This document shows positions 11,648 through 12,919 of a stretch of DNA of 12,919 nucleotides, in pieces; positions within the stretch are counted from its first letter, which is position 1; each line of letters opens with the position of its first letter. The stretch lies in assembly GCA_947448675.1 (NCBI GenBank), contig CANFOR010000062.1, positions 1 to 12,919 on the forward strand, read 5' to 3'. The notes beneath the pieces were generated by a model that ran no database searches, was not told the DNA's origin, and saw only the letters and a list, made by a program, of their open reading frames with translations. The DNA comes from Betaproteobacteria bacterium. Its GTDB lineage: Bacteria; Pseudomonadota; Gammaproteobacteria; Burkholderiales; Burkholderiaceae_C. Made by a program: the position numbers and the translations under genes.

Positions 11648-12919
11648 TTAAACCATCACGGTGGAAACCGTTTTGGTGTTGAGGTAAGCCTCTAGCGCTT
11701 CCATGCCGCCTTCGCTGCCGTAGCCAGAATCCTTTACGCCGCCAAAGGGCATTTCGGGTACCGGCGCGGCAGGCTGATTGATCCAGACCATGCCCGCCTC
11801 AATGCCGTGGCTGATGGCATGCGCCGTTTTCAGGCTGCGGGTGAAGGCGTAGCTCGACAGGCCAAAGGGCAGGCGGTTGCTCTCGGCAATGGCTTCTTCA
11901 ATGGTGTCAAAGCCGCGAATGCCCACCATCGGGCCAAAAGGCTCGTTGTTGAACAGATCGGCGTCGAGTGGCACGTCGGTGAACACCGTGGGGGCAAAGA
12001 AGTTACCGTTGGCGCCAATGCGCGAACCGCCTGCTTCCATCTTGGCGCCAGCAGCCAAGGTTTTTGCGGTGATCTGCTGCATGGCTTCCAAGCGGCGGCT
12101 ATTGGCCAGCGGGCCCATGGTGGTACCTGCTGTTAGGCCGTCGCCCACTTTGATTTTTTGCGTGAAGGCCAGCATGGCCGCGGTGAACTCGGCCTTGACG
12201 CTGTTGTGCACCAAAAAGCGCGTCGGTGCAATGCAAACCTGGCCCGCGTTGCGAAACTTGGCACCAGCCGATGCCTTCACGGCGAGCGCCACGTCTGCGT
12301 CTTCTGCTACGATAACAGGAGCATGCCCACCCAGCTCCATGGTCGCGCGTTTCATGTGCTGGCCTGCCATGGCGGCCAACTGCTTACCCACAACCGTGCT
12401 GCCGGTAAAGGTAATTTTGCGCACGATGGGGTGGGCAATCAGGTACGACGAAATCTCGGCTGGGTTGCCATAGACCAAACCCACCGCGCCAGCGGGAACG
12501 CCAGCGTCTACAAATGCGCGGATCAGTTCAGCGGGCGAGGCGGGGGTTTCTTCGGGCGCTTTGACAATGATGCTGCAACCCGTGGCCAGGGCCGCGCTCA
12601 TCTTGCGCACTACTTGGTTGATGGGGAAGTTCCAGGGCGTAAAGGCGGCTACCACGCCGACTGGCTCTTTCAAAACCTGTTGCTGCACATTGGCCGAGCG
12701 AGGGGCCACGATGCGGCCATAAATACGGCGGCCTTCTTCAGCAAAATATTCAATGATGTCGGCCGCGGCCATGCACTCGACCTTGGCCTCGGCCAGCGGT
12801 TTGCCTTGCTCCAGCGTCATCAGCTGGGCAATGCTTTCGGCACGCTCGCGCATCAGCACTGCGGCTCGGTGCATGGTCTTGCTGCGCTCGACCGCCGACA
12901 TGGCGCGCCAGGTGTTAAA
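11648..12919 (-). CDS. NAD(P)+-dependent aldehyde dehydrogenase, probable alpha-ketoglutaric semialdehyde / succinate semialdehyde type (5' truncated by window edge)
   Basis: Oxidises a semialdehyde to the acid in the cytoplasm; the best fit is 2,5-dioxopentanoate to 2-oxoglutarate. The frame stays open to the window edge (F-N-T-W-R-A before the Met at 12901), and ALDHs have about 480 residues, so about 60 N-terminal residues are missing and Met 12901 is internal. In the 423 visible residues: TPWNFP with N97, KAPEETPASPAELIRAF, FTGSTVVGK for cofactor binding, MELGGHAP with general base E195, and FRNAGQVCIAPTRF with catalytic C229 (codon at 12233-12235). The end EMPFGGVKDSGYGSEGG plus MEALEAYLNTKTV is typical. 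From recalled sequence it resembles the Azospirillum brasilense arabinose-pathway KGSADH very closely (for example DIIEYFAEEGRR, ISSYLI, MKRATMELGGHAPVIVAEDA). Such proteins are often labelled succinate-semialdehyde dehydrogenase, so the substrate remains uncertain. Confidence 0.88.
   Translation of the reverse strand, partial: FNTWRAMSAVERSKTMHRAAVLMRERAESIAQLMTLEQGKPLAEAKVECMAAADIIEYFAEEGRRIYGRIVAPRSANVQQQVLKEPVGVVAAFTPWNFPINQVVRKMSAALATGCSIIVKAPEETPASPAELIRAFVDAGVPAGAVGLVYGNPAEISSYLIAHPIVRKITFTGSTVVGKQLAAMAGQHMKRATMELGGHAPVIVAEDADVALAVKASAGAKFRNAGQVCIAPTRFLVHNSVKAEFTAAMLAFTQKIKVGDGLTAGTTMGPLANSRRLEAMQQITAKTLAAGAKMEAGGSRIGANGNFFAPTVFTDVPLDADLFNNEPFGPMVGIRGFDTIEEAIAESNRLPFGLSSYAFTRSLKTAHAISHGIEAGMVWINQPAAPVPEMPFGGVKDSGYGSEGGMEALEAYLNTKTVSTVMV

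Noticed and set aside
11648..12901. Met at 12901 as the true start of the dehydrogenase
   Set aside because: The frame is open to the window edge with family-like residues (TWRA) before this Met, and the ALDH N-terminal part would be missing.
1..12919. Defence island, prophage, CRISPR array, tRNA or insertion sequence
   Set aside because: No spaced repeats, no integrase, transposase, nuclease or phage gene and no tRNA-like cloverleaf were seen; nearly all sequence is accounted for by metabolic and transport genes.

Overview
The window is a gene-dense stretch (about 12.9 kb, moderately high GC) that looks like a chromosome of a betaproteobacterium, most likely order Burkholderiales, family Comamonadaceae (Rhodoferax / Limnohabitans / Polaromonas-like). 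That placement is an inference. It rests on the protein styles (KGSADH-type aldehyde dehydrogenase, coiled-coil plus XRE protein, XdhC followed by a MobA-like transferase) and on a short palindromic element inside ugpC that resembles, from memory, a dispersed repeat of that family. I saw no transposase, tRNA, rRNA, CRISPR array or phage gene, and no gene-free stretch longer than about 130 bases.

Layout, left to right. (A) 1-1271, plus strand: the end of an XdhC-family protein, then a MobA/MocA-like nucleotidyltransferase 2 bp later. This pair usually serves maturation of a molybdenum hydroxylase; the enzyme subunits would lie to the left, outside the window. (B) 1303-3247, plus: a TIGR02466-type 2OG-Fe(II) oxygenase that overlaps by 14 bp a 421-residue, Trp-rich multipass membrane protein I cannot assign. 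This is the least explained part of the window. (C) 3308-8440, plus: a complete ugpBAECQ operon, with periplasmic binding protein, two permeases, ATPase and phosphodiesterase in the same order as in E. coli. It takes up glycerol-3-phosphate and glycerophosphodiesters and releases G3P. It is preceded by a clear Pho-box-like tandem repeat with a correctly spaced -10, so phosphate-starvation control by PhoB is predicted. (D) 8384-10063, minus: a SulP/SLC26 anion transporter with STAS domain, overlapping ugpQ tail to tail by 57 bp. (E) 10105-11040, plus: dgoK (2-keto-3-deoxygalactonokinase), divergent from sulP with only 41 bp between the start codons. (F) 11119-11592, plus: a small coiled-coil plus XRE-HTH protein with its own sigma70-like promoter and a 20-bp perfect palindrome just after the predicted transcription start. 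(G) 11648 to the right edge, minus: an aldehyde dehydrogenase closest to alpha-ketoglutaric semialdehyde dehydrogenases, cut by the window edge, convergent with F across a 13-bp-stem hairpin.

How they work together: block C is one functional unit for organic phosphate scavenging. DgoK and the KGSADH-like enzyme both belong to sugar-acid catabolism but lie on opposite strands and lack their usual partners here. I do not see a defence or mobile system. The best candidates for something undescribed are the oxygenase/membrane-protein pair, the repeat built in frame into UgpC, and the palindrome-controlled XRE protein.
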